The notes under the pieces were generated by a model. The model was not told the origin of the DNA. It did not search any database and worked only from the letters and a program-made list of their open reading frames with translations. A program made the translations under genes and the position numbers. This document shows positions 1 through 14,900 of a stretch of DNA of 64,000 nucleotides, piece after piece. Source of the DNA: Metopolophium dirhodum (Eukaryota > Arthropoda > Insecta > Hemiptera > Aphididae); the NCBI RefSeq assembly GCF_019925205.1, contig NC_083560.1:94950083-95014082 (forward strand), in the 5' to 3' direction. How positions within the stretch are numbered: position 1 is the first letter of the stretch; each line of letters begins with the position of its first letter.

Positions 1-549
1 TCCCACGTCACCTTTTCCTCCCTTTCCATTAAATTAAGCTAACATGAAGTACACCATTGACATTCAAACTGTCATTGTTATATCGGTTGTTTCTGCAGCG
101 GAAATCTTAAAGTTAGTAACTATATAGTTGTATATAGGTATATATTATACAGATATGTACGGTATAAAATATAGTCCATGGTTAGAGAAATTCCATTCGT
201 CGAAGTATAAAGATGGAACGTCATAATATTATGCGAAGGATTATGAAATGTTATTATGTCTTCAAAAACAAAAAAAAAAAACAAAAACTTTCGTTCGCGT
301 CACGCGCCACGATAAAACAAAAGAATTCTTTACCGTTCCTGTTATATTGTTTCTTTGTATCAAAGCTGTGCAACCGGCGAAAATGGAAAATCAAATTAAA
401 TGCCTTATTTTAGGTAGGAATCAGTTTTAACTGATCACATAAACAACATACAACAATAATATTTCAATATAAAATGTACGACAATATATGTCTGGTTGCT
501 GTGCATCTATAATAATATTATAAAGAGGTAAAATTTGTTTGTACCTATG

Positions 550-1560
550 TTGGGGTAATCTCTGTAACTAATGAACCGATTCAAAAAGTTCTTTCACAAA
601 TAGAATTCTTCACTTTCATTGATTCCGAGTGTTTCCCGTTATGTTTTTCATCATATAAATATAAAAATGAATGCACGTTTGGACGTGGCTTATAGACTTT
701 GAAACTACTGAACCAATTATTGGCCCCAAATGTTGTACAAAATATAATCTTCGAGACTCAAGGAGTGTTTATAGCTTCGTTTTTTAACCACTATATTATA
801 GGTTGCAATGTATATGGGGTGGCAAACATAGTCTCATAGGAATTTCATTTTGGCTTACAAAAATTGAAAAATATTTTTGTTTATCCATGGCTTGGTTATC
901 ACTTATCATTGCTTATATGAATAAAAAGGAATTTAAGGGTTCCGGTGCGTTTTTCAAATTTTCCACAATTCTATAAAATTTGAAAATTAAATTTTATATT
1001 TTAGTTGCCACCTTAGTTATAAGACTTTTTCACTAATCTAATGCCCAATATCTATTGAGGAGGGGTTGATAGGGTGTATTATATCGAAAAAAATGACTTT
1101 ACAGGAATAACTCTTAAGCTTTGTAGAATTGTCAGATTTTGATGACTATTTTTTTATCTGAAAGAAGAAGACTTCTTACAGTCCGCATCGATCTCTGATT
1201 TTGTATTTTATTTCAGAAAATTGTATTAAAAAAATTGTAAAAAAATGCTTATTATCTTGTATTTTCTTAGACATATTATAAAGTTTGAGAATAAAATATT
1301 GAAAAATGGAGATCGATGGGGGCTGTAGAATATTTCCCTCTAGCAATTAAAAAAAAAAATTATGAAATTTGGTTGATTCTGCAAGGCGGTATCGTTATTC
1401 CCGCAGAGTGTATTTTTGAGGACAAAATGACATCGGCACCGGGCGCCTTAAATGAACTTATGTATGTTTGTACAGCTTATATATACTCAAAAACTACTTC
1501 ACCGATTTTGAGAAAATTTTCAGAGATTGATTTTAGACATACCAGAAAAGTTTAGATAGT
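550..1560. repeat. Dispersed repeat with ACTACTGAACCGATT-type sub-units
   Basis: Three diverged units: CTAATGAACCGATTCAAAA (about 567), AAACTACTGAACCAATTATT (about 701) and AAACTACTTCACCGATTTTG (about 1490). The motif is common in insect non-autonomous transposons. No termini are resolved. The 79-residue frame at 1316-1555 lies in it and is not considered a gene. Confidence 0.4.
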
Positions 1561-2449
1561 GTAGGTTAAATCACGTTCAAAAATATACCAAGTGCTATAT
1601 CCAATCCGCTACAGATTTAACCACCAAAAAACCACCGAAACTCCGGATAAAAATAATAATAATAGTAACAAGAGTCGATAGTAAATATTATATAGAATAC
1701 AGATCATAGGAAAATTACAATAAAATTACGATCAGAGTAGAATCTTATCAGACAAATAAAATAATAATTCATATAGTAGGTACCTACTTATACAGTCATG
1801 CCTAGTAATAATAGTAAGACTAATAATTTATTAAGGACAAAAAAATAAATGAAAGTACCTAGGTACCGGCCAAAATACTATCAAATTAAAAAAGGTTTTT
1901 TTTTCATTATGTCCGGTGACCATGAGTCGCCGGCAGGGATTTGTGGTACTATTTATTTTATGATGTACAATTCAAAACAATTTAATTTTATATGGAACAT
2001 GCAGATAAAATAAAATAAAAACCAACTACCGACTCCAGTAGACGTTTATTGCTTGGTCGACCGTTGTTTTAATAGTAATTTATTAATACCTAGTGGAAAT
2101 TTGGCCGGTAGGTTTAATATAAAATTAATGGTTCCGCAATCGGTAGGTACGGCAATTAAAAATATTGAGAGGTGGTGATGGTGCCATTCTGCCGTCGTCA
2201 TCTTTCGGCGTAGGTACATATTATTAACGTATTTTACATTGTTCAAATATGTATATATTTGTGCATAGGAACAACGTGATTCACCGAACATGCTCCACCA
2301 CGGCCCCATGTTTTTCAATATTAAATATTTTCAAATTCATGAGATTTTCTATACTGCCTACTTATAGGGAGTATCTTGAAAACTTCTGTTTTTCAAATTA
2401 ACCCCCTCCTCTCTTTTAACTGTAATTTGTTTAGTGGATAATTTTTTTT

Positions 2450-3250
2450 AGATTCTGAGCGAAGCGATGAATGTTGATTTTACAATGATGTGTGTTTTTT
2501 TAAAATTTTTTTTTTGTGTCTGTCACCACCTTTTAGGACAGTAAAAGTGCTTGGATTTTCTTCAACAGTAACTTTTCTGATAGTAAAGTGAATCTATTAC
2601 ATTTTCCAAATATTTTGTCTTATTTTGAGCTGTTTACGGTCATTTTCAGTTTCCATTTTTTTTAGTTTTTTTTTCTATAAATATCAATAACATTTTATTT
2701 GTTGGTTAAAAAAGCTTGAAAATTTAATATAAGGCTCCTAGGTTATTGTTTCAAAGGCAGATGAAAAAAATTAAAAATCCTTAGTTACAGTTTTTATTTA
2801 TAAGCATTTAAAGTTCAAATCTTGACAAAATACGGAAAAATCATGAAAATTATTTTGAGTTGAGAATTCATAAAAATTTTAATTTTTAAATCTAAGATTT
2901 GAAAATGTAATACAAGATTATCCATAGGTTTGTCTACCTTTATCAAAAAAAAAAATGTCTGCAAGAAAGTAAAATTAAATTTTTATAAGCGTTTGAAATT
3001 CATATTTTTACAACATTTGATATTTACTCGATATCTCATGTAACGATTTTCTTATTTTGTTGTAATTAAAAAACGTATGATTGTAGGTACTTGAAAATTT
3101 CACTGAATATTTGTATTAGCATTTTCTATACACAAGAAAATTTTGAAAATAATTTGACTCTTTTTGAGCTGTTTACGGACATTGTCAGTTTTAAATTGTT
3201 TTAGTTTTTTTTTTTCTATAAATATCAATAAAATTTTATTTGTTGGGTAA
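2450..3250 (-). repeat. GATTCTGAGCG-family repeat, reverse copy with internal duplication
   Basis: Begins AGATTCTGAGCGAAGCGATG (2452), the reverse complement of the right end at 20274, followed by TGATTTTACAATGATGTGTG. A block of about 75 bp (GAGCTGTTTACGG ... TATTTGTTGG) occurs twice, at 2628-2705 and 3169-3247, so the body is tandemly duplicated at about 540 bp. Confidence 0.65.
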
Positions 3251-4719
3251 TTTTTTTTTATTTTAAACAAACAATTTTTTTTAATTATAAAATACTAATA
3301 GATAATAGCATTGATAAATTGATTACGAATATTATGATGATGTGTAATATAGGTACCTATTAATACTATAGGTAATTAATTACTAATTATCAAATAATCC
3401 TAACCATAGCCTCTTTTAAACCTATTACCATGAACTAGTATCGTACTAGTACGATATAAAGTTAAGTTAGATAGGTACCTACTAAGAAAATATTCGTCCG
3501 AATTTCGATTGCAAATATATTAACATTTTCAAAAGTCAATAGTCAGACTCCCAATGTCCTGCCACTCTTTCCCATGGGACATACTTTATTCATGCTTTTT
3601 ATTATCTACTGTAATCAATTTTAATCCTAGAATAGTGTAGCGACTACTGACTACACTGTAACCAACACCATATTATGCGTATTTTCGTTTTACACAACGA
3701 AAAAAAAAATTTTGTTTTTAACAAAATTCTTTTAGATAAAAATTAAAAACCAAAAACAATTATTACGGCATACAATTAATCTTGAAAGAATTCTTAGTAA
3801 AAAAGCTTTTTATTAAATGCACCATCTGTGTCTGAAATGGTTTTAACTTATTTGTACACTAAAAAAGGGGGTTCCCATTTGCAAAAAAAGAACTTTGTAT
3901 CAGAAACGCTCCTTTCTTATATTACATAAAAAATCTAAGTATATTAAAATATGGTCCTTGATTAGGTATATTTGAAAAGTCAGAATATTAAAAATAACCA
4001 ATTATTAGGGAAAATGTGGCATGCTTAGTGAATAATCCTCTATATTATACTTAGCAAGCGTGTGTACAAAATTCGACATTCTTGATCCAGCATCTTATTG
4101 CCAACGGCGAGCTTGGATGGGGTTTAGTTTGACTTGAAAAGTCACTATAGTGACAACGGGATAAAGTTTTACCGCCGCCGGCTACTTTTAACTGTCCGGA
4201 CGCGAATGTAATCTGCAGCCTGAAAACATTCAATCATGTTCGGGTCCTTAGGGCCGGAAATGTCGGTGCCTATAAAGTATAATACGCGTCGATCGATTTG
4301 GTTGTGTGATTGGTACACACACGAATAACACTTTTTATTTGCTTGCGATCGAATGTATTATATGTACACATTTTCAGGGGGTGCTGCGTAATGCTATTAC
4401 CATAATATTATTATACGTTCGGTCGATGCAGCGATTCGATGCTCCAGTGGCAGAGGGCGCTGGAGATTATATAAAAACTAAAAATTAACGGAAAGAATTT
4501 ATCAGAAAAATATGTTTCATAACAAGTATTTAGGTACCGTTTTTAAGCAGATTGTAAACATTGCTCGTTTCTTTTAATAGTTCACAGCTCTTAATCTACA
4601 GCCACTGCATACACGTTTCCATTTCGACAGTAAATAAAATTCCTCAATTCTCCCCGATACCTATACCTATATCATATAATTCACCACATTGGCAGTCGAG
4701 GTAGTAAGTTGACGATATT

Positions 4720-4740
4720 CAGGCATCGATTCGATGCCTG
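4720..4740. repeat. Short palindrome with one-base centre
   Basis: CAGGCATCGA-T-TCGATGCCTG, 10-bp perfect arms. GC-rich relative to surroundings. Could be a regulatory hairpin or element end; function unknown. Confidence 0.5.
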
Positions 4741-5769
4741 AAAAGTAGAAAGAATCATCTCATAACTTTTTCAAGACAAACATAATTTTATCGCAAGGTC
4801 AGCTTCAAATGTCGCATTATTAATACCTGTACGAATTTGATATTCTATTTACAATTAAATGATCGTCTTCTTTTAAGCAAACAATATTATGGATATTAAG
4901 TTTTAAAGCGAAAATATTGATGTATTTTTTCGTTAGATTAATGTTTTAACTTAATAACACAGCCGAATGGCTTCTTAACGCAAAATATATACACAGATTT
5001 CCATTTAAGCGATTCGTATATAGAGTCGAGAACGAAATAATTTGTCGACTATAATATATAGATTTACAATATAAAGCAAAGGAAAAAAATACCAATAATA
5101 TTATTAAAAAAATGTAATTACTTTATTAATGATAATTAACATCAATTGTTATTTTGTGAAATGACATACATTTTCTTATTACACGAAAAGTTAATTTACT
5201 CGGTAGGAACGGCTACAGATCAGATTAACAATAATATAGTACACTTAGTGGTATTATTCGTAAACGAAGTTTCATTAAATATAACTCTTTTAAAATATTA
5301 ACAATTATATAGGTACCTAGAAAAATTAAAAACTTTTTTTGTGAAAAATATTTAAATTATGAACAAGCATAGGTAGCAATAAGTACTTACAACTATCCAA
5401 ATATGTTTAAGGCATTAAATCTATAATCCATAGTTTTGTAAATAAAACTTTTTTTTAAAAATAGTTTTTACCTGGCATATTATTTTTTAAACGTTGATCG
5501 AATTTGCGGCCAAATTTTAATAATCAACGAATAGATTTTAACTTAAACGAGGAATTCAAATTTCATATATTTGTTGACATTTATTTTATAAAGTGTTTAC
5601 CTAGCATCAATATTTATAGGTACCAATCATAGATTTTTATACTAATAGAAATAAAATTTTATGTAAAACAAATAAATTATAATATTATGAAATTATACTG
5701 AGTAACAGATATAAACTGTAATATCTAATGCCCTTATTGCTAAATTTGTTTTATATTACCTATAATATA

Positions 5770-5925
5770 TATTTTTTTAACATTTATTGAAATATATACA
5801 ATCTGTAATGGTATTTACAATAAGCATATGTGAGAAGAAAAAAATAAAATATTTATACGTACAAGACATGGAGAGAGACGTGATGAGAGAAGTCACCCAG
5901 CAGTAACACTCAGATATGAAAATAT
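5770..5925 (-). mobile_element. Short poly(A) retroposon, copy 3 (degraded)
   Basis: Shares ATATACAATCTGTA (5792-5805), ACAATAAGCATAT (5817-5829) and AGAAGTCACCCAG (5889-5901) with the copies at 20289 and 48173, in the same orientation. Edges are approximate; the flanks are too AT-rich for a sure duplication (TATAATATA is a candidate). A 30-bp insertion separates the two halves. Confidence 0.6.
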
Positions 5926-7409
5926 TATAATATAAAATATAAATGTATGAAATTCGTACGTTCCAAAATATTATGTATACTATTAACAGTCCAAAATCAC
6001 AGACAACAATTTATGGAGAAAAATTCATGAAATAATATAGTACGTAACTACGTAAGATATTACTTGTTGTACCTATTGTTATTTTAATTTGGAAAAGATA
6101 AAAGTTAGAACTATAAAAAATAATTTAATCTAAATCTGTTACATACCTAGTAAATATTTGGAAAAAATAAATTCATTTTTCATGTCTATACATTTATAAT
6201 TCGGCTGTATATAGTTTTTAAAAGATGGTGTAAATAATTTGTATTCACATTAAACAATTTAATATACTATACAAAATAATAACACACTTACCAGAAACGC
6301 CAATTAAAATAACATTGGCTGTTTATTGTTCTAAATGCAGACACTTTTAAATGTTGGTAGTATATTTTCATCTTAGATTGACTAAACTTCATCCAGTATA
6401 ATATTATACAAAACGAATGCATCTATTGAAAATAATATAAAAAACCTAATGAATAAAAAAAATTTTTAGTATTTGGTTTATATTTGTTGTAATAATCAAG
6501 GTTTGAACGTTGACTAAAGCAGAAACGGCAAAAACAATGACCTAAAAAATTTCGAATATGACCTAAACATTTTTGAAAATGTAAAATCCTTCAAAATAAT
6601 GCTATTTCTAATTAATAGTGTTCATGTAGTGCATTTCATTGTAAATCAAAGGTTTAAATTAAATAATAAAATACTACAAAATTAGATTATATTTTTATGG
6701 AAAAGTGTCTACCTATTTATATTTATTTGTCGTGTTAAATACCTATTTTGCTAAATTGATAGTTTTAAAATTTTATTTTGGAATTATTTTAATTGTAAGA
6801 TTTTACATAAATTGTAGGAAAAAAGTAATTATCTATATTTTAAACGGTGGAAATTGGTTAAAAATAAACTTTAAATTAAAAAAAAACTAATGTCGAAAAA
6901 AAATTAGTTATTCAGTTTAATATAATATTATTGAAGCATATGTTTAGCTACAGCAGGAAAGCATTTTGTAAGACGTTCCAAAAAAATAAACGAAAAAGTC
7001 ATCCACTTACGGGCGCTGATGGTAGTGACTACTAATGATAGTAACAAACAATGAATCAAACAATAAATTATATTCTTGACAAATAATTAAAATTACACGT
7101 ATCGATAATTTTTCGAGACGTATTGATATCCACTAAACATTGTGTTTTTAAAATTAAAATTTAAAAAAACTCATAATTTATAAATAATAAATAGTAATAA
7201 TAATAATCATTAATCATATATTATAGTAACTGACATTCTGCCATTCTGGATAACAATAGAACACGTACCTACATATTAACTATTGTTGTATTATATTATC
7301 CATACCATAATTTATTTGATAAAAATAAATAGGTAGGTACATAGGTATTAGAGCGTACCACAACCACATAATAGTAACATGTGGAATTATAAGTATATTG
7401 TATAGTATC

Positions 7410-7640
7410 ACTCAAGGGCGGCTCCCGTGACATTGTTAGGGGGGGGAGTCATAATTTTCAGAAAATGTCGATGATTTTTTTTTGTTATTTTGTTTTTAAC
7501 AGTATAAAATTGTTTAGAAATACAGCTGGGGGTAGCCGCGGCCCCAATAGGGGCCCCCCTGGAACCGCCCCAGGTATAACGTCCTATCTCTATCAGGGGT
7601 GGTTAAAGTTAAGTGGTGGTGGGATGAAGGGGGATACCAC
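7410..7640. other. GC-rich fragment, probably old transposon end
   Basis: AAGGGCGGCTCCCGTGACAT, a run of 8 G, and then GGCCCCAATAGGGGCCCCCC in AT-rich DNA. CTCGTGACATTATTAGGAG at about 35618 and AGCGGCTCCCAAACC at about 37331 look related to its start. No coding meaning found. Confidence 0.3.
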
Positions 7641-8299
7641 ACATGATCTTTTTTCAATTTTTATAATAATATTAAATATAATTGATATGTTATAAAGAAA
7701 ATAATGTGAACAATAAAATATTTTTTTATAAACTGATAAAATATGAATACCTATCTAGTACCTATACTTATTTAAACAATAAATACTATTAAAGCCACAG
7801 ATGTAAATACTAAACTGTACTTATTCAATGTGCTTTAGGCTAAAAGAAAATATTTGTATAAATATAAAATAACTGATAAGTATTAAATTACCAGTTAAAA
7901 GATAAAACATTTATAATTTCATTAAGTATAAATTATAACTTTTTAGAAATGCTCTCATTTATTTTAGAGTTAAATAATTAAAAATATGATTTATAATTTA
8001 AAACTTTAATATTTATAAAACGTTTAGTTATGTTATTCTAGAGTCGTCTCGGCCCTCGGGGTTAAAACGATTTACTAATAATTTAGGTGCAATTATTAAC
8101 TAAACTTTTTAGTTTATGTTTTTAACGGTCAATTGATAAATTGATCTATAACCCTTAAGATTTTGTTTTTGAAGATCAAAGTGCGTGTTAAAAAATCAGC
8201 GTCGTCCTACCCCAGTGACAAAATCATTTGACCACCGCCCACCACTGATCTATATTATTATCTACCCATGATAATATGTTTATTATGATTTACGGGCAC

Positions 8300-8843
8300 G
8301 CGCGTGTATTACATTTTTTTTCAAATAATTTCGTACGAACCGCGCGCGCGACAGGTTAGTTGGCGAGTGGAGAAAAAAAATATCACAACACTACAACGTC
8401 TGTCCGTACGTACACAGTGTTCGCATCCCCCCCTTTCGACCCCTCCGCCGCCGCAAACGAAGCCACCACCTCTCACCACCCCCCCCGCCACCCCCCACCA
8501 CTCTCTAATAAGCACGGCGTTATCGCGGATGCGATGATCTATTTTTACACTCGCCTAAACTCCGTCCGTCCCTGCTGACGACGAGTCGTCCGTGTCCGCT
8601 CAGTCTCGCGCATTCGCTTTTCTTCGACTGTTACAACTGTACCGTACCGACGACACAACGGAGTGTGTGTTGGTACGGCGGTCATCGTTGGCTATTAAGA
8701 TTTATTGTTATTTTTTTTATTTTTTTTTCATTTCCACCGAACTTTCGATAATATTGTTGCTTTTAACGCCGCGAAGAAAATCTCGTTTTTCCCTCCACCG
8801 AATAGTAAAATATAATAATATTAACCATTTCTTTTAAGAGAAT
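8300..8843 (+). promoter_or_regulatory. Putative Ca-beta promoter and 5' UTR (upstream of exon 1)
   Basis: A GC-rich, CpG-containing island in AT-rich surroundings, with a C-rich pyrimidine tract at about 8427-8505. TCAGTC at 8600-8605 matches the arthropod initiator and would place a start near A8602. No convincing TATA box is seen at the right distance. From there to the ATG at 8844 is about 240 nt of leader. An in-frame TAA at 8835-8837, three codons before the ATG, rules out an upstream extension in that frame. Short open frames on both strands here are compositional. Promoter position is inference. Confidence 0.5.
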
Positions 8844-8903
8844 ATGGCTCATTTCCGAAAAACCAAAAAAGATCACAACAAAGCGTTCATCATTTTAAGA
8901 AAG
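8844..8903 (+). CDS. Ca-beta: Ca-beta coding exon 1 (N-terminus, residues 1-20)
   Basis: The ATG at 8844 has a good context (A at -3, G at +4) and an in-frame stop just upstream. Twenty codons run to a strong donor, AAG|GTAAGTG at 8903/8904, in phase 0. The peptide is basic and ends AFIILRK. Joined to the next coding exon, which starts GSEDSDV, it gives FIILRK-GSEDS. This matches the FILRQ-GSADS junction of vertebrate beta subunits, and that is the main reason for linking an exon 41 kb away. Vertebrate and fly beta genes use alternative first exons at this junction, so this is probably one of several N-termini. Confidence 0.72.
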
Positions 8904-11900
8904 GTAAGTGCGTTATAATTCGCTCGTGTTTGATATCTTTTACGCCCATTTTGATTAGTTACTCGTGGTACCTACAATTTTTATACTCTAGCGTATTTAC
9001 TATTAATAGACGGCAATATTATATTGTTATTAATAAATTAACGTGCACAGTTAGTATTGTTTAAATAAATGGAGATTTCTTCCATCAAATCACGAAATAA
9101 TAGTCTCAATTTTCGCTAGTAATAAATAATAATGTGTAAATGATTATCAACCAAGTTGGGAAGAATACGAAGTTTACACGAGTTTTATAAATTTTGTCAT
9201 GTGTAAACACATACTTAATAGGTTTTTACACTTTATTTCTCTTTTTACTTTTAACGAACAAACAATAGGCATTATGTAATTCCTATAATTTAAAATCAAT
9301 ATAAAATAAAATCTAAAAGGAAAAACATTGACAATATTATAATTTATTGTGATGCTATTAATTCGATGTAACGATGTGTTAACTAAAATGTCTGCTTAAT
9401 AGAAATATTATATTACATTGCAGATTTATTATTTTAAAATGCATGTACCTAATAAAATTTACTAAAAACTCAAAGTCAACACATTATGATTTTCTATACT
9501 ATGTAACTTTGTAAATATTAGTTGTTATAGTAAATTAATAAATATTAGTGAAAAAATGAAAATTGTTAGAAAATATTAGCATTGTTATGTAAAAATGTAT
9601 GGATCCACAAAATATAAAATATTTTTACGTACAAAATATTTAACGCAGAAAAAAAACACAAATTTATTTTTGTACCTTTACGAAAGTATGAAAAACATTT
9701 TTCAAAAACTATGGGAAAATATCTCGAATTATTTTAGTAAATTTATATTTGTAATTCCAAGCGTTGTATACGGTATACCACGTACCGCCTACTTATACCG
9801 TTTTCGATAAGTCGATTTTTTAGCATAGGTAAAGGTATTAATAAGGGTAGGTATCGGTTTGTTTTTTTGTTTTTGAACAGAGATTAACGTACATTGATTT
9901 TTATAATTTTATAGCTAAAAATGTACTCATGAATATTTTACCACGATATTTTAGAGAGCATAATCCCCTTAGCTAAGGGTAGGGGTTCACCGATTCTCTT
10001 TATGCTATTCATTTTTATCATATAAAAGTTAACAAGTTAGAATTTTAAAATAACATCTAATATAATATAAGTACTTATTTTTAGTACAGACATTAGTCAT
10101 ACAACCTACTCACACGCACACAACCCCATAATTTGGGACATGTAAACGTGGTATTTAAAAATTTTTAATACTTACATAGTTTACGCTATCGAATATTAAA
10201 TCAAGCTGCGCTCTATTGAACTGACATTTTTAATATTTTTATTTGCTTTTTTAGGACATTTTGTAGGTACCTATTATTCAACAATAATATTAAAATATGC
10301 ATCAAATCTCGTTGTTATTATCAAATCTGATTAGGCGATTATATATACATTTTTTTTGGCTAAAAACCACTATTATAGTCCCTTTGGCCTTTACATATCA
10401 ATACAAAACCTGTTCTGCAGTACCATGAAATGTTTTTAAATTATGTTACATTGTATACACGTGAAGTATATTATATGCGCGCATATGTCACAAAAAAATT
10501 ATGTCTAGCTGAATCTCATGAATCTAAATGATTATAATATGTCTTACTTTATTATTTTACGTCCAAAGGATGATTAAGCCAATTTTATAATACATTTTAA
10601 GACCCACTACAACCTCTATAATTGAATGTTTTAATATTGTATTTTTTCCTCTAATGTTCTGTAGCTTTCGATCAAATTTAATGGTACCTACACTTAGGTT
10701 AATATTCAATATAAATATAAAATATGTCTGAGAGTATGAAAAAAAGTACGTACCAGAAAAGTGTATTTCCATCAATAAACTTAAATAATTTATTTCATAA
10801 TCTATCTTAATAAATTATTATATCATAAGCCATTAAAATGTTAAAGTAATTATGATAACTTGTCAACCGACAAGACATAACTAATTCTACACTTACCTAC
10901 TCTACTTGAAATATTTTAAAAATGTAACGTCTTGAAAACTTTAGCCATAAATTATTATACTTAATAATCATGAACAATCATCCAGAATCCAAATAGATGA
11001 TAGTTTTAAATGAAAAAAAAGAAGTTAAAAACGCGTTTTTTTTAAATTCCGAATCAAATTAAAAACGTAAAGTTATTTTATTTTTATCAACCATTGCCAT
11101 TTGCCAACAAACCTTATATACGCTACGGAATTGTGCTTGAATTTTGATAGTTTTCTGTGCCTTACTATCATAATATAATATTATATTATATTGTGGACTG
11201 TGATTTTTTATGCATGTATCCATAATGCTTTACCTGCAGACCAACTCCAAAGGGTATGAATAATGTACTTTCAAAATTTTTTCAATAATTAATAGTGAAA
11301 CCGAACTATTTATTTGAGTTCAAAAATAAGAATCTATTTTTATTGAAAATATTGTGTATTTTACAGAAAATATTTCTAAGAAGGATGAGTTTTTATTCTC
11401 TAATATAATTTAAAAACGACTTCGACGCCACTGGCAAATTGGTATACGTAACAAAAAAAAAAACCAATTTTTACAAAATGTTATTTACCTTTAGGCTTTA
11501 ATAACTTCTATAATTTTCATTATAAATACGTATAAAGATGAAATAATAAAATACCGAGTAAAATACCAATAAAAAATAACATCATTATTTAAAACAAATA
11601 ATTTTTAAATAGATAATTATATAATATAAATGACAATCATGATAATACGCATATATAATACCTACATTTTCTTGATTTTGTATATTCAAGTACATGTTAA
11701 CATGTAGTAGATATATAATTTTTTTAAATAATAATATGTTTGTGATTTTCAAATCCAAAAAAAAAATCCAATTTTTGAATGTTGTCCCTTTGAATTAATT
11801 ATCCTTTATAGAATATAGAAAAATAAGTGAAAATTGTTACTGTGAAAAATATAATGACATCATTATAGGTACTTGTATTATAAAAGCATTAAATATTATA

Positions 11901-14900
11901 TTTTCCAATATGAACACATGATTAGGTACATGAAAACACAAAATGTGGGCGATGCATTTTTTTATAAAATACTTCTCTTTTGATCAAACACTATTATGTT
12001 TCTGTGAAATTATTTGGAATATGCGTTTTTCTTTGGGTCGCTTATAAAATGTATAATAGCTAGCTACTGCAGTCAAATGTTATACAATAATATGTATTAT
12101 AGTATACCTACTTAAAATGCTGGGATTTTAATGCTCTAAAAAGAAAAACGTAATAAAAACAATCTTTTAAATAAATACGAATAAAAAACTACTTGAAGGT
12201 ACAGACTATTAATAATACAGAGTTCATAAGTAAGTACGTTACACGGACTTTTTGTGCTAAAGGTACCTATAACCTATATACCTATAATATCTGATATTCA
12301 TTTATTATGATCAAAATCAAAATGTTAGAATATATGTTAGTTCTGTGGATGTTGATGATCAAAGCATTTTTTCTGCTAGTGTCTTCAGAGTTCAGATGCA
12401 AAAATAAAGATCACACATCAATGTAAAATTAATACACACATTGCAACGCTCAAAATCTAAAAAACATATAATTTAAATAATGAAATATAATTGTATACGA
12501 AATGTGTGAGTTAAAAGTTATAGGTAACTTATATTGATATTTGGTACTAATACTAATTATCTATTTTATATAGGAATCTATTAAATACTCGTATTCGTAT
12601 GTTATGCTCTTGATATTGTAGCGTCATTTACTCGAAAATGTCCGTTAATCAAATATATTTTCCTCTCGATCGTCTATAATATTATCATTATGCTAAATTT
12701 CCAGTAATACAGGCATTCCCGAGATCTTTCATTCTACACTTTCATTCTAACCAAACCTAACCTAACCTAACCTACTTAGTTTTATTATTAACATATTTAA
12801 TTCTCCATGATTGCACTTATTTATTTCCCCTTTGTGTTAGTATTGAACCATAATAATATTTTATATATGATTTCTCTAAACTTTATTTTCAGTTCTAGTC
12901 TACTTCAACTATATTATAGCAATATAATATTGTGCCTTAATGTTATTATTTTTATTTCCAATAATAGCAACACTAAAACACACCTACAGTTTAATTATGT
13001 CATACATCATTATACTGCAGTTCGTTTACATAGTATGGCGTATAATATTTGTAATAGTATACTGGGTCTATATTCTACACTCGGCCCCATTTATTTTCAT
13101 GTAAAATGATTGATATGTACACTCGTCAAGGATAAAAAAAATATGTCCGGATCTTCTCATAATCGAAATAATAATGACATTTTTAAGAACCATTCAGAGG
13201 ATACCACTAGGAGGCAATCTCATTATCCTCCAAAAACTATTTTGATTTATTTTAGTTTTAATATTATCAAAAAAATATGGAAATTCCGGGAAAAATTCGT
13301 TTTATCTGCGTTAAGTTATATACGAGGTTATATACATATAAATGTGTAAAATAGGTATTCGATGTATTATTTTACCAATATTTCTTTATTTTTATACTTT
13401 TTAAGCGTATTTTCTGTTTTTTTATTGTTTTAATATTGTTTATTATATTTTTTAGTTAAAACTATTGGGCCAAGTTTACAATCGACCTTTTTTATTACCT
13501 GAAAATTGCAGGTCGATTTTACAACAAAAAATATAATTGCAGACTCAGTTTACGTCCCGTGTCTACCCATATGCTCAGTGATCACCCTAATTTTTTCCGT
13601 TAATAATGAATTTATTCAAATTCTGATTTTTGGAATTAAAATATACGCACAAGCTATACGTTTTCAAGTTCTTGAATTTGTAGTTTGCACTACTAAAGAA
13701 GTGTAATAATACAAATTTCTGGTTTTAATGTGATAACCTCTCCTTTTAACTATAAATTATCTAGTTGATAATTTTTTTGAAAATGTTGATTACCTACCTA
13801 CCTAATTCAAAAATTTAACGAGTAGTTTCTTAGTTATTAAATGATTTACACTAAGGATAATAATCCTTAATAAATAAAAATGGTATTACAAAAGTATAAA
13901 TTTATGTAATATTGAATCTAGTATTTATTATACTGCTTGGACCATTTTTATAAATTATTAATGTTGATATATCACTAACATTTTCAGATCATCATATCTC
14001 TTAATTCCAAACCCATAATTATCACGAACCATGAACCTATCATTATCCTTAGTAGTCAGTATCCTCAGTATCCTTAAAGTTAGTTAACTCAAAAACTGCT
14101 TGAATGAATTATAATGTTAACATTTTCAGAAAAAATTATCCACTAAATAACTTACAGTAGAAAAGAGTGGTAAGTACCTACTCATATTAAATTGTTGAGT
14201 AAAACTACAAAAAAATCTCAAGCATTTAAAAATATGGTCTAAATATATTTAAAAATTCCAAAAATTAGATTTAAAATAAATTCATTGTTAAAGGAAAAAT
14301 GGGAGTGAGCATGTTTGGTAAATCACCCTGTATAAATGTATTAAGTGTGCTAAATATTACACACTATATTATTATATTTTATACTGTAGGCACTAGACAG
14401 TAAGTTAATATTGGTACTTCACTTACTTGTCTACTGCACTCAACACTAATTTCTTAGAACGATTTAGTTCTGGTAAACATAACGACCGGCGCCGTGTTTT
14501 ATACATAATTACACAATTCAAAAATTGTTAAAATATGCAATATCAATAACGAGACGTGCATGTACAATTTCCTGAATATTAAATAATAACATAATAACGG
14601 TGGATATTAGATAATATAAATATAGTGTACCTATGTATATACGTATGTACAAAATTTAATAATTGTAGTGATGTTTAAGTATTATATTTTTAATTTATTA
14701 CCGACAACACTACAACAGGTACCTATGTAATCAATACGCGTTATGAGTTGAGTACATAAACAATGCACAGTGTATAATATTTAATTTATTTCCTCGCTAA
14801 ATAATGTTCGTTAAATTAACTATATAAATCTTAAATTTCTCGTTCCTTCTTAATTTATTTTTCATAGGTACCTACTGCAAATTGTCTGCGTCTTATTAGT

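Larger units (their letters stand above)
1..8299. other. Upstream non-coding DNA
   Basis: Apart from the repeats listed (550-1560, 2380-3250, 5770-5925, 7410-7640) and the palindrome at 4720, this is AT-rich DNA with no supported gene. A moderately GC-rich stretch at 4080-4470 has short frames on both strands but no recognisable protein or splice pattern. Confidence 0.6.

Noticed and set aside
8304..8837. Short frames on both strands before Ca-beta exon 1
   Set aside because: Overlapping, low-complexity Pro/Thr or Gly-rich reads of a C-rich promoter region; one ends at the in-frame stop just before the ATG.
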